Origin: Betaproteobacteria bacterium UBA6910
GTDB taxonomy: Bacteria; Pseudomonadota; Gammaproteobacteria; Burkholderiales; UBA6910
Assembly: GCA_002451065.1 (NCBI GenBank)
Contig: DKBC01000091.1
Location: forward strand, 1-7,305
Length of the DNA: 7,305 nt
Direction of reading: 5' to 3'
The position numbers and the translations under genes were made by a program. Of the stretch, positions 1 through 5,600 are shown piece after piece. The notes under the pieces are model-generated. The model did no database searches. It saw only the letters and a list, made by a program, of their open reading frames with translations, and had not been told where the DNA came from. Numbering within the stretch: position 1 is the stretch's first letter; each line of letters begins with the position of its first letter.

Positions 1-954
1 CTCGGCGTCGTCCATGATGAACACCCGGCGCACGTATAGCTTCACGCCATGCCGGTGTTCCCGGTCCAAGAGATCGAATGGCGCGTGGGACGGGATATAC
101 AGCAACTGGGTGTACTCCTTCGTGCCTTCCACCTTGGCATGTACCCAACCCAGCGGGGGCTCGAAGTCATGGGCTACGTGCTTGTAGAACGCCTCGTAGT
201 CCTCCCTGGAAATTTCGCCCTTGGGACGAGCCCAGAGGGCATTGGCCTGGTTGACCGTTTCGTCGCTGCCCGCCGGAACATAGTCTCGCTTGTCCTTGTC
301 CCATTCCTCCTTTCGCATGAGGATGGGCATCTGGATGTGGTCCGAGTACCTGCGGATGATCTCCCTGAGGCGGGCCCCGACCAGCAGGTCATCCTCCCCT
401 TCCCGCAGGTGCAGGATCACCTCGGTGCCCCGCTTCGGCTTTTCAACCGTTTCCAAGGTGTAATCCCCCTCCCCACTGGATTCCCACTTGACCCCATGTT
501 CGGCGCCGACCCCGGCGCGCCGGGTAACCAGGGTCACCTGTTGCGCCACGATAAACGAGGAATAGAAGCCGACGCCGAACTGCCCGATAAGGTGGGCATC
601 CTTGGCCTGGTCGCCGGTGAGCCGGGAAAAGAACTCCCGCGTCCCGGAGCGCGCGATGGTGCCAATGTTCTCTATCACTTCCTGTCGCGACATCCCGATC
701 CCGTTGTCGGAAACGGTAATGGTGCGAGTCGCCTTGTCGTATACCACTCGAATTCCGAGTTCGGCATCGTCCTCGAACAAAGCGGGGTCCGACAGTGCTT
801 CGAAACGCAGCTTGTCGCAGGCATCCGAGGCGTTGGAAATGAGCTCTCTCAAGAAGATCTCCTTGTTGCTGTACAAGGAGTGAATCATGAGATCCAGCAG
901 TTGCCGAACCTCGGCTTGAAACTGCAGGTGTTCCCGCGTCGACGTGTTTTCCAT
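1..954 (-). CDS. htpG: Molecular chaperone HtpG (Hsp90), N-terminal half, cut by the left window edge
   Basis: This is the bacterial cytosolic Hsp90, an ATP-dependent chaperone for stress-damaged and client proteins. The frame reads from the ATG at 954 to the window edge with no stop: 318 residues, about half of the usual ~620-630. It begins [20 protein letters not shown]. The GHKL ATPase domain is clear: [17 protein letters not shown] with Glu37 and Asn41, the ATP-lid motif DNGIGM at 83-88, and [11 protein letters not shown] at about 124-134. The last visible residues, [15 protein letters not shown], belong to the start of the middle domain. The C-terminal dimerisation domain lies outside the window. 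A purine-rich ribosome site (GGGAGGGAAGG) precedes the start. Transcription probably comes from the heat-shock promoter at 985-1013. It is divergent from the maoC-like gene. Identification is very secure. Confidence 0.97.
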   Translation of the reverse strand, partial: MENTSTREHLQFQAEVRQLLDLMIHSLYSNKEIFLRELISNASDACDKLRFEALSDPALFEDDAELGIRVVYDKATRTITVSDNGIGMSRQEVIENIGTIARSGTREFFSRLTGDQAKDAHLIGQFGVGFYSSFIVAQQVTLVTRRAGVGAEHGVKWESSGEGDYTLETVEKPKRGTEVILHLREGEDDLLVGARLREIIRRYSDHIQMPILMRKEEWDKDKRDYVPAGSDETVNQANALWARPKGEISREDYEAFYKHVAHDFEPPLGWVHAKVEGTKEYTQLLYIPSHAPFDLLDREHRHGVKLYVRRVFIMDDAE

Positions 955-984
955 GTGGCCTTCCCTCCCGGAGATAACCCGCAA

Positions 985-1013
985 TTTATGGGGGTTTGCG
1001 GTCTCTTTTCAAG
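985..1013 (-). promoter_or_regulatory. Sigma-32 (RpoH)-type heat-shock promoter for htpG
   Basis: Read on the minus strand, CTTGAAA (1013-1007) is followed after 13 bases by CCCCATAAA (993-985). This matches the E. coli sigma-32 consensus, CTTGAA, 13-17 bases, CCCCATNTA, at nearly every position. Counted from CTTGAA the spacer is 14. Transcription would start near 978, leaving an htpG leader of about 25 bases that holds the ribosome site. The -35 box lies inside a short inverted repeat, CTCTT-ttc-AAGAG (1003-1015). No CIRCE-type repeat (HrcA operator) is visible, so RpoH control is the likely mode. Confidence 0.82.
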
Positions 1014-1023
1014 AGGCTAAGAT
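995..1023 (+). promoter_or_regulatory. Weak candidate sigma-70 promoter for the maoC-like gene
   Basis: TTTGCG (995-1000) and TAAGAT (1018-1023) are separated by 17 bases and lie 43 bases before the maoC-like start. They match the sigma-70 consensus at only 3 and 4 of 6 positions. The element overlaps the htpG heat-shock promoter on the other strand, so the two could compete for polymerase. It is offered only as the best candidate in a 112-base divergent gap. Confidence 0.2.
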
Positions 1024-1066
1024 TGGGCAACGGCCCGGTCGGGGCTGCTCGCCAAGGGAGTTGACC

Positions 1067-1567
1067 ATGACGATAAAGCCGGGCTGGCGCGGCCGGTTTT
1101 TCGAGGACTTTGAGGTGGGTGACGTCTATCCTCACCCCCTCGGGCGTACCATCACCCGCACCGACAACATCTGGTTCACGCTCCTGACCCAGAACACGGC
1201 GCCCATTCACTTTGACGCTCATTACTCGGCGCAAACGGAATTCGGCCAGCCGCTGGTGGATTCGACGTTCACGGTGGCGCTGGTGACCGGCCAAAGCGTC
1301 ACCGATGTTTCCCAGAACGTGTTCGCCAACCTCGGCTGGGACGAAGTGCGGCTCCCCGCTCCCGTGTTCGAAGGCGACACCATTTACTCCCAATCGGAAG
1401 TGATCGCGAAGCGCGAGTCCAGGAGCCGCCCCAACATCGGCATCGTGACGGTCAGGACCACGGGCTATAAGCAGGATGGCACCGTGGTCATCACCTTCAA
1501 GCGTACCCTCATGGTCTTCAAGCGCGGCGAGGCGCCGGAGATTCCACGGCCTCGCGCCGCGGGATGA
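1067..1567 (+). CDS. MaoC-family (R)-hydratase-like hot-dog domain protein
   Basis: The product has 166 residues and is a single hot-dog domain of the MaoC/PhaJ enoyl-CoA hydratase-2 family. These enzymes add or remove water on CoA-bound acyl chains in the cytosol. The start ATG at 1067 has AAGGGAG (1054-1060) six bases upstream; longer in-frame starts would run into the htpG promoter. The N terminus, GRFFEDFEVGDVYPHPLGRT, is typical of a subgroup of short MaoC proteins. The active-site segment is TQNTAPIHFDAHYSAQTEFG (41-60). His48 is kept, but the position five residues earlier, aspartate in PhaJ-type enzymes, is Asn43. Later conserved segments are ANLGWDEVRLPAPVFEGDT and RESRSRPNIGIVTVRT. 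The substrate cannot be told from sequence and no CoA-pathway partner lies in the window. The fold is secure; the exact reaction is not. Confidence 0.85.
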   Translation: MTIKPGWRGRFFEDFEVGDVYPHPLGRTITRTDNIWFTLLTQNTAPIHFDAHYSAQTEFGQPLVDSTFTVALVTGQSVTDVSQNVFANLGWDEVRLPAPVFEGDTIYSQSEVIAKRESRSRPNIGIVTVRTTGYKQDGTVVITFKRTLMVFKRGEAPEIPRPRAAG

Positions 1568-1570
1568 GCG

Positions 1571-1596
1571 TGGGCCCCCGGGGGGCGACGGGCCCA
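1571..1596 (+). terminator. GC-rich hairpin just after the maoC-like stop, possible terminator
   Basis: TGGGCCC (1571-1577) and GGGCCCA (1590-1596) form a perfect 7-bp stem around a 12-base G-rich loop, starting three bases after the TGA. There is no run of T after it, so it is not a classical intrinsic terminator. It may still end transcription or protect the mRNA 3' end. Confidence 0.35.
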
Positions 1597-1665
1597 GGCG
1601 GAAGGCGGCATCCAACTCCGCGGGAGGGGCGGCGGCACCCTGCCCGCATCGGCTTCTGAATCCTC

Positions 1666-1876
1666 ATGCTGGCGGCCGTAGCGGCGCCGGGACTCGCGGA
1701 CGTTGACGTCCCAGCGGCTTCGGCCATCATGTGCTCAGCCTTTCCTGGTCGCCGCAGTAATGCGCGTCCCCCCGGGCCGGAATGACCTGGTCCGGTGCGA
1801 GCATCGGAAATATGGTTTCGTGGTCCGTGGTCTCTGGCCGCATTATGGCCGCGGATCACCGTCCTACTGCAAGACG
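1666..1876 (+). pseudogene. Decayed 5' fragment of a secreted ribonuclease T2 family gene
   Basis: Pieces of one RNase T2 protein appear in order in three frames. From the ATG at 1666, MLAAVAAPGLADVDVPA looks like the end of a signal peptide with an Ala-type cleavage site. A shift near 1712 leads to SGFGHHVLSLSWSPQ, an in-frame TAA at 1758-1760 where a Tyr is usual, then Cys. This is the conserved SWxPxxC segment of bacterial T2 enzymes. A second shift leads to CEHRKYGFVVRGLWPHY and then PSYC, the second conserved block. The catalytic His of HGLWP is replaced by Arg (CGT, 1826-1828). The match stops near 1876, where IS256-type transposase sequence begins on the other strand. The 3' two thirds, including the HExxKHG block, is absent. 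Intact relatives degrade RNA in the periplasm or outside the cell. This copy cannot be functional. Confidence 0.72.
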
Positions 1877-2138
1877 CAGGAACCCCGGGAAGTAGCTCCC
1901 GTAGCGCAGCTTCGCGTTCGTGCACGGTACCGCCCGGCGCAGGTCTCCCAGTCACGCTCCCGCTGGCGATTCCGCGGATTGGCCCGCTGCGCCCCCGTTC
2001 GCTGTAGCCCGCTCCGCACAGGGCCGGGACATCGACGTCCACGAGCCGCTGCGCGACACACCCGATCATCTCGCGCAACAAATCGAGGTCGGGCCCCTTC
2101 TCAATGAGCTCGACCAGTGCCAACCTGTCGCTGGTCAT
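1877..2138 (-). pseudogene. IS256-family transposase, truncated and frameshifted N-terminal part
   Basis: From the ATG at 2138 (AAAGGAG seven bases upstream) the protein starts MTSDRLALVELIEKG and reaches ALCGAGYSER at about 1995, the usual N terminus of IS256-type (mutator-like) DDE transposases. The next conserved pieces are in other frames: RANPRNRQRERDWETCAG (1986-1933), then KLRYGSYFPGFL (1912-1877). All three reading frames of the strand are used in turn, so at least two indels have accumulated. After PGFL the expected continuation (EPRRMAEKAL-like) is missing, because the sequence becomes the ribonuclease T2 remnant. Intact family members have about 400 residues with a DDE catalytic triad, none of which is left. 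It is inactive. Confidence 0.85.
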
Positions 2139-2226
2139 CGTGATACTCCTTTCGGTCGGTTGAGGTTTGGCCAATGCTGCAACCGTACCGAAAACGACGA
2201 TGACCACCCAATTCCGGGACGCCGTC

Positions 2227-2250
2227 GTTCCCGGCCCGCGGCCTGGGAAC
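2227..2250. repeat. Strong hairpin in the IS256 remnant leader
   Basis: GTTCCCGGCC (2227-2236) pairs with GGCC-T-GGGAAC (2240-2250), giving a 10-bp stem with one bulged T and a three-base loop. It lies between the presumed element end and the transposase start. Such structures in IS leaders commonly limit transposase expression from outside transcription; that role here is inference. CCGGGA (2214-2219) can pair instead with TCCCGG (2229-2234), so an alternative fold exists. Confidence 0.6.
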
Positions 2251-2292
2251 TACGACTGCGTCCCTCACTTTTAACACCACGGCCCGGCACAT

Positions 2293-2510
2293 AACCCCGA
2301 TTGTCCAACTTCGGCAGGTACTTGGATTCCGCCCCCGCCTGCGGTCATTCGATGGCACCTTCACTGAAGCGGAGCCCTGCGGTGCCAGTGAGCCGCGCCT
2401 GTGCCGCAGGGTGACGCCCCCGACCGGAAATTGGCCTTTCCGCAAGGCTCCGCCCGCCCCCGATATCCAACCAAACTCGGGGTGATTGAGTTGCACTGCA
2501 CAACGCAAAA
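2293..2510. other. Unrecognised GC-rich intergenic sequence with competing hairpins
   Basis: No frame here gives a protein I recognise on either strand. Visible structure: CCCTGCGG (2375-2382) pairs perfectly over 8 bp with CCGCAGGG (2404-2411), and two G-T pairs and a C-G pair can extend the stem inward. The same left arm overlaps GGTGCC (2381-2386), which can instead pair with GGCACC (2354-2359). The stretch 2300-2336, beginning ATTGTCCAACTTCGGCAGGT, has the look of an IS terminus, but I cannot assign it. It is most likely further mobile-element debris. Confidence 0.4.
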
Positions 2511-2649
2511 AACTGCCTGAAACTTACAAAACCGAAGATTTGCGTTAATTTTGGTATTGGCGTTAAATTGTTAATTGATTGGGAATTTTTCTCGGCCCAA
2601 TATGTAGACTTTGCATTTGTCATAACTAAACTTCATAGGAGGTTTCACC
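2511..2649 (+). promoter_or_regulatory. AT-rich leader and probable control region of rpfF
   Basis: Composition changes abruptly from GC-rich to AT-rich for about 130 bases before rpfF. GTTAATT (2544-2550), GTTAAAT (2562-2568) and GTTAATT (2570-2576) are near-identical direct repeats, and GCGTTAA occurs twice exactly 18 bases apart (2542, 2560). ATTGGG (2578-2583) and CCCAAT (2596-2601) form an inverted repeat. The best sigma-70 candidate is TTGCGT (2540-2545), 17 bases, TTAAAT (2563-2568), matching at 3 and 4 of 6 positions; the second and third GTTAA copies would overlap or touch its -10 box. The strong ribosome site AGGAGG (2637-2642) ends the region. That it is regulatory is likely; the exact promoter and the binding protein are not known. 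Confidence 0.5.
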
Positions 2650-3576
2650 ATGGACATGCACCTCTCGCCCGAACTGCTTCGCGCACCGGCGGGTCTCGTC
2701 GGGAGAGCCATCGACGGCGGCATCGAATACTCGTATTCTCCCCAGCTCCGTGTGAACTTCGACAGGAATACCAACGCCATATGGTCCCGATGGAGCCCCG
2801 CCCCGCGCCCCTGCCTTAATCCCCAGCTGCTCTCGGATCTGCTCCGCTACTGCGACTTTCTCCGCACCTCGGATGCTCGAATCTTCGATCAAGCCGAGGA
2901 GCATCCAATTGAATACGTTGTCATAGCATCCGATGTGGCCGGAGTCTTTAACCTGGGCGGTGATCTCGATCTGTTCATCCGGTTGATCGAGACCCGGGAC
3001 CGGGACGGGCTCCTTCGCTACGGGCGCGCCTGCGTGGATGTGCAATATCGCAACTATGTCTGCCACGACCTTCCGGTCACCACCATTGCCCTCGTCCAGG
3101 GGGAATGCCTGGGGGGCGGGTTCGAGGGCGCCCTGTCCAGCGAGATCATAATTGCCGAGAAAAGCGCCCGTTTTGGCTTCCCCGAGGTCCTCTTCAATAT
3201 GTTCCCCGGCATGGGGGCCTATTCTTTCCTGTCCCGCAAGGTGGGGGACAAGGTAGCATGCGAGCTGATTGGCAGTGGCAAGGTGTACGGTGCCGATGAT
3301 ATGCTTACGTACGGGGTGGTGGATGCGGTGGTCGAGGATGGCCAGGGCGAGGCTGAGGTGAAGGCCCTGATCAGGCGCCGGGCCCGCAGCCGCAACGGGC
3401 TGGCCGGGCTGGGAGCCGTCAGGAGGCGTGTGGCGCCGGTCGCCTACTCCGAGCTGATGGATGTCGTGCGCATATGGGTGGATACTGCCCTACGCCTTAG
3501 TACGCGGGACATCAAGCTGATGCAGAAGCTGGTGGCGCGCCAGACCGATATGCTGGCGTCAACCCAGGTACATTGA
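2650..3576 (+). CDS. rpfF: DSF-family quorum-signal synthase, crotonase fold (RpfF)
   Basis: The product has 308 residues, a little longer than Xanthomonas RpfF (289). RpfF makes diffusible signal factors, cis-2-unsaturated fatty acids, from acyl-ACP by dehydration and thioester cleavage in the cytosol. The crotonase core is present: oxyanion-hole segment GVFNLGGDLDLF (98-109) and GECLGGGFEGALSS (151-164). Two glutamates, Glu159 (GGFEGAL) and Glu179 (GFPEVLF), are exactly 20 residues apart, as are catalytic Glu141 and Glu161 of Xanthomonas RpfF. FNMFPGMGAYSFLSRKVG (182-199) is also a family signature that separates RpfF from ordinary enoyl-CoA hydratases. The start is supported by AGGAGG seven bases upstream. 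The MerR-PAS-GGDEF-EAL gene follows after 73 bases on the same strand with no terminator, so the two are probably co-transcribed. Chain length and branching of the product cannot be read from sequence. Confidence 0.92.
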   Translation: MDMHLSPELLRAPAGLVGRAIDGGIEYSYSPQLRVNFDRNTNAIWSRWSPAPRPCLNPQLLSDLLRYCDFLRTSDARIFDQAEEHPIEYVVIASDVAGVFNLGGDLDLFIRLIETRDRDGLLRYGRACVDVQYRNYVCHDLPVTTIALVQGECLGGGFEGALSSEIIIAEKSARFGFPEVLFNMFPGMGAYSFLSRKVGDKVACELIGSGKVYGADDMLTYGVVDAVVEDGQGEAEVKALIRRRARSRNGLAGLGAVRRRVAPVAYSELMDVVRIWVDTALRLSTRDIKLMQKLVARQTDMLASTQVH

Positions 3577-3636
3577 CAAGAAAGGCGTTACGAGGCCTGT
3601 GGGGCGGGCGCGCAGCCTGTCCCTCTTGAGGGGGTT

Positions 3637-3649
3637 GGGAGGAGGACCG
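3637..3649 (+). promoter_or_regulatory. Ribosome binding site that decides the start at 3650
   Basis: GGGAGGAGG (3637-3645) lies 4-8 bases before the ATG at 3650. An in-frame GTG at 3599 would add 17 residues (MGRARSLSLLRGLGGGP), but it has no comparable site and the added residues look like translated leader. The MerR-type domain begins a few residues after the ATG, so 3650 is the better start. Confidence 0.8.
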
Positions 3650-5599
3650 ATGTCGGAAGAGTCTCAGGAATACAGCGTCCAGGAAGCGTCGGTGAAGCTG
3701 GGCATTCCCATTCAGAAGCTGCGGCGCTGGGATGCCCAGGGCATGCTGGTGGCGCGGCGTACCACCGGGGGACATAGGCGCTATCCCAGGGAAGTCATCG
3801 ACCGCCTTGCCGAGTCCTATGTGGCGAATCCCCTGGAAAAGCATTCCGACGAGTTGACCGCCGTCAAGAAGGATCTCAAGGAAAAGCGGCGCATTATCCA
3901 ACTCCTGCTGGACAGCGAAAACCGCTACCGCGATCTTGTGGAGACCTCGCACGACCTGATCTTCGCCACCGACGGAATCGGAAAGTTCACGTATCTCAAC
4001 GAGGCGTCGCAGGACATCTTCGGGCTCCCGCCCCAGGACATGGTGGGACGCTGTTTCTTCGATTTCGAAGCTAGACCCACGCACCTGTCTAATCGCCGGT
4101 ACTTCTCCCACCTTCGGAACAAGGGCGAGGTGCGCAACTATCTCACCCACATAATTCGCACGGATGGCCGCGACCGCTGGATCGGCATCAACGCCCGCAT
4201 CGCACGTGACGAGGCCGGGCAGCAGATCGGGATCCGAGGAACCGCCCGCGACCTGACGGAGCAGCACTTGTCGGCGCTCCGCATTGAACATTTAGCCAAG
4301 CACGACCCTCTCACCGACCTCCCCAACCGAGTCAGCCTGCAGCAGGCCGTCGAGGCCGCGTTTGAGACCGGGCACGTCGGAGCCGTACTGTTTCTTGACA
4401 TTGATCACTTCAAGTACATCAACGACAACTTCGGACACCGCGCCGGCGATCAGCTCATCATGGGCGTCGCAGGCGTGCTGCGCGAGGTAATGCGCGAGTT
4501 TGACGGCCATCTCTACCGTATCGGCGGAGACGAGTTTGCGGTTCACCTGCCCGAGTGCCTGCGCAAGGAAGCGGTGCAGGTAGCAGAAAAAGTGCTGGAC
4601 GCCGTTCGCCATTACAAGTTCCAGCCCTCGGGCCATCGCCGTTTCTCCAATATCACGGTATCCATCGGCATCGCGCTCTACCCCTTCCATGGCAGCGACA
4701 TAACCGGGCTTCTGTCCAACGTGGATATCGCGATGTACCAGGCCAAGGACTTCGGCCGGAACCGCTTCGTGCTCTATGACCAGGATCAAGGCAGCAATCT
4801 GCGCAGCACTCACCGGCGGGTGCACTGGGCGAAAAAGCTGCGCGAGGTGCTCGACGAGGATCGGCTCGTGCTTTACTCGCAGGCCGTGGTCCGTCTTGCG
4901 GGGCGGGAACCCGTGCATCACGAAATCCTGGTCCGCATTCAGGAGGAGGACGGCCGCGTCATCCCGCCGGCGGACTTCATAGAGGTTGCAGAGTCCCTCG
5001 GCATGGTCCAGGAAATCGACTTCGCCGTCGTCCAAAAGCTGCTCAAGCACATCACCTCACACGGCGAGCAAGGCAAAAAGCTGCGCTATTTCGTGAACCT
5101 CTCCCGGGCCAGCATCTCCGACCAGCAGTGGGTCAGGCGCATGCACCGCATGCTCCAGGAAAGCACGGTCAACCCGAATCAGTTGGTGTTCGAGATTACG
5201 GAAACTGCGGCCATGTCGGAGGTGGATGTGACCCTCGCCTTCATCCGCCTGCTCAAGGAAATGGGTTGCCGTTTCGCGCTTGACGACTTCGGCGCAGGAT
5301 TCAGCTCCTTCTACTTCCTGAAGCGGTTCGACGTCGACTACCTTAAGATCGACGGCACGCTGGTGCGGGACCTCGCCAAGGACGAAGGCAACCGCATCTT
5401 CGTCAAGGCGCTATGCGACGTCGCCCGGGAAATGAACAAGCAGGTCATCGCGGAATGGGTGGAAACGCAGGACGTGATGGACGCGCTCAAGGGGATGAAC
5501 GCCGAGTACGGGCAGGGCTACCTATTTCAGCGGCCCGCCCCGCTCAGCGGCGTTGCCGCGCAGCCAGCCAAGGCGAGCATCCAGTCCCGCCTCAATTAG
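3650..5599 (+). CDS. MerR-type HTH / PAS / GGDEF / EAL protein, candidate DNA-binding RpfR-like signal receptor
   Basis: The product has 649 residues with no membrane segment, so it is cytosolic. A MerR/BldC-like helix-turn-helix (about 7-55) contains YSVQEASVKLGIPIQKLRRW and TTGGHRRYPREVID. A charged, probably coiled-coil linker (62-95) follows. The PAS domain (about 91-205) starts NRYRDLVETSHDLIFATDG. The GGDEF domain (about 215-375) has an intact GGDEF (292-296) and the metal-site segment FLDIDHFKYINDNFGHRAGD (248-267). The EAL domain (about 395-632) reads EIL at 425-427 and keeps Asn483 (FVNLS), Glu515 (FEITET), DDFGAGFSS (545-553), Lys566 (YLKIDG), Glu602 (AEWVET) and QGY (622-624). Both c-di-GMP synthesis and hydrolysis are therefore plausible. 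Placement directly after rpfF matches Burkholderia RpfR (PAS-GGDEF-EAL, binds BDSF), but the RpfF-interaction domain is replaced by the HTH. Signal binding and DNA targets are inference. Confidence 0.93.
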   Translation: MSEESQEYSVQEASVKLGIPIQKLRRWDAQGMLVARRTTGGHRRYPREVIDRLAESYVANPLEKHSDELTAVKKDLKEKRRIIQLLLDSENRYRDLVETSHDLIFATDGIGKFTYLNEASQDIFGLPPQDMVGRCFFDFEARPTHLSNRRYFSHLRNKGEVRNYLTHIIRTDGRDRWIGINARIARDEAGQQIGIRGTARDLTEQHLSALRIEHLAKHDPLTDLPNRVSLQQAVEAAFETGHVGAVLFLDIDHFKYINDNFGHRAGDQLIMGVAGVLREVMREFDGHLYRIGGDEFAVHLPECLRKEAVQVAEKVLDAVRHYKFQPSGHRRFSNITVSIGIALYPFHGSDITGLLSNVDIAMYQAKDFGRNRFVLYDQDQGSNLRSTHRRVHWAKKLREVLDEDRLVLYSQAVVRLAGREPVHHEILVRIQEEDGRVIPPADFIEVAESLGMVQEIDFAVVQKLLKHITSHGEQGKKLRYFVNLSRASISDQQWVRRMHRMLQESTVNPNQLVFEITETAAMSEVDVTLAFIRLLKEMGCRFALDDFGAGFSSFYFLKRFDVDYLKIDGTLVRDLAKDEGNRIFVKALCDVAREMNKQVIAEWVETQDVMDALKGMNAEYGQGYLFQRPAPLSGVAAQPAKASIQSRLN

Positions 5600-5600
5600 G

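Larger units (their letters stand above)
1877..2292 (-). mobile_element. Remnant of an IS256-family insertion sequence (5' part only)
   Basis: The segment contains the first ~85 codons of a broken transposase and its upstream flank. The probable outer end lies near 2292, where the minus strand reads GTGCCGGGCCGTGGTGTTAA and continues into AAGTGAGG; this resembles IS256-family termini but is judged by eye. A strong hairpin (2227-2250) sits between that end and the transposase start, as is common in IS leaders. No inverted copy of the left end occurs in 1568-1876, so the right end and roughly three quarters of the element are gone. The outer boundary is approximate. Confidence 0.55.

Noticed and set aside
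49..1020. 323-codon open frame on the plus strand opposite htpG
   Set aside because: It is antisense to a clear htpG coding frame with all GHKL motifs, and its protein shows no recognisable domain. GC-rich codon structure creates such mirrored frames.
1518..2207. A 229-codon minus-strand frame taken as one intact gene
   Set aside because: Only its part from 2138 to about 1995 matches IS256 transposase. The transposase then continues in other frames, and the distal half of this frame lies over the ribonuclease T2 remnant and maoC end.
2557..2571. Possible sigma-54 site TTGGC...TTG before rpfF
   Set aside because: The distance between the GG and the downstream G is one base shorter than the strict -24/-12 spacing, and the -12 element lacks GC.
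2101..2623. Overlapping minus-strand frames of 135 and 92 codons upstream of rpfF
   Set aside because: Neither has a recognisable domain. One runs into the IS256 remnant in the wrong frame, and the other starts inside the rpfF leader. They look like chance frames.
3599..3649. Upstream GTG start for the MerR-PAS-GGDEF-EAL gene
   Set aside because: No ribosome site precedes it. A strong GGGAGGAGG stands just before the ATG at 3650, which is close to the beginning of the HTH domain.
3577..3649. Terminator between rpfF and the following gene
   Set aside because: Only a short CCCTC/GAGGG pairing (3621-3632) with a two-base gap and no T run is present, so read-through and co-transcription are more likely.
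3512..5050. Two long minus-strand open frames (259 and 252 codons) under the MerR-PAS-GGDEF-EAL gene
   Set aside because: The plus-strand protein has every domain and catalytic motif of its families, and the antisense translations match nothing.
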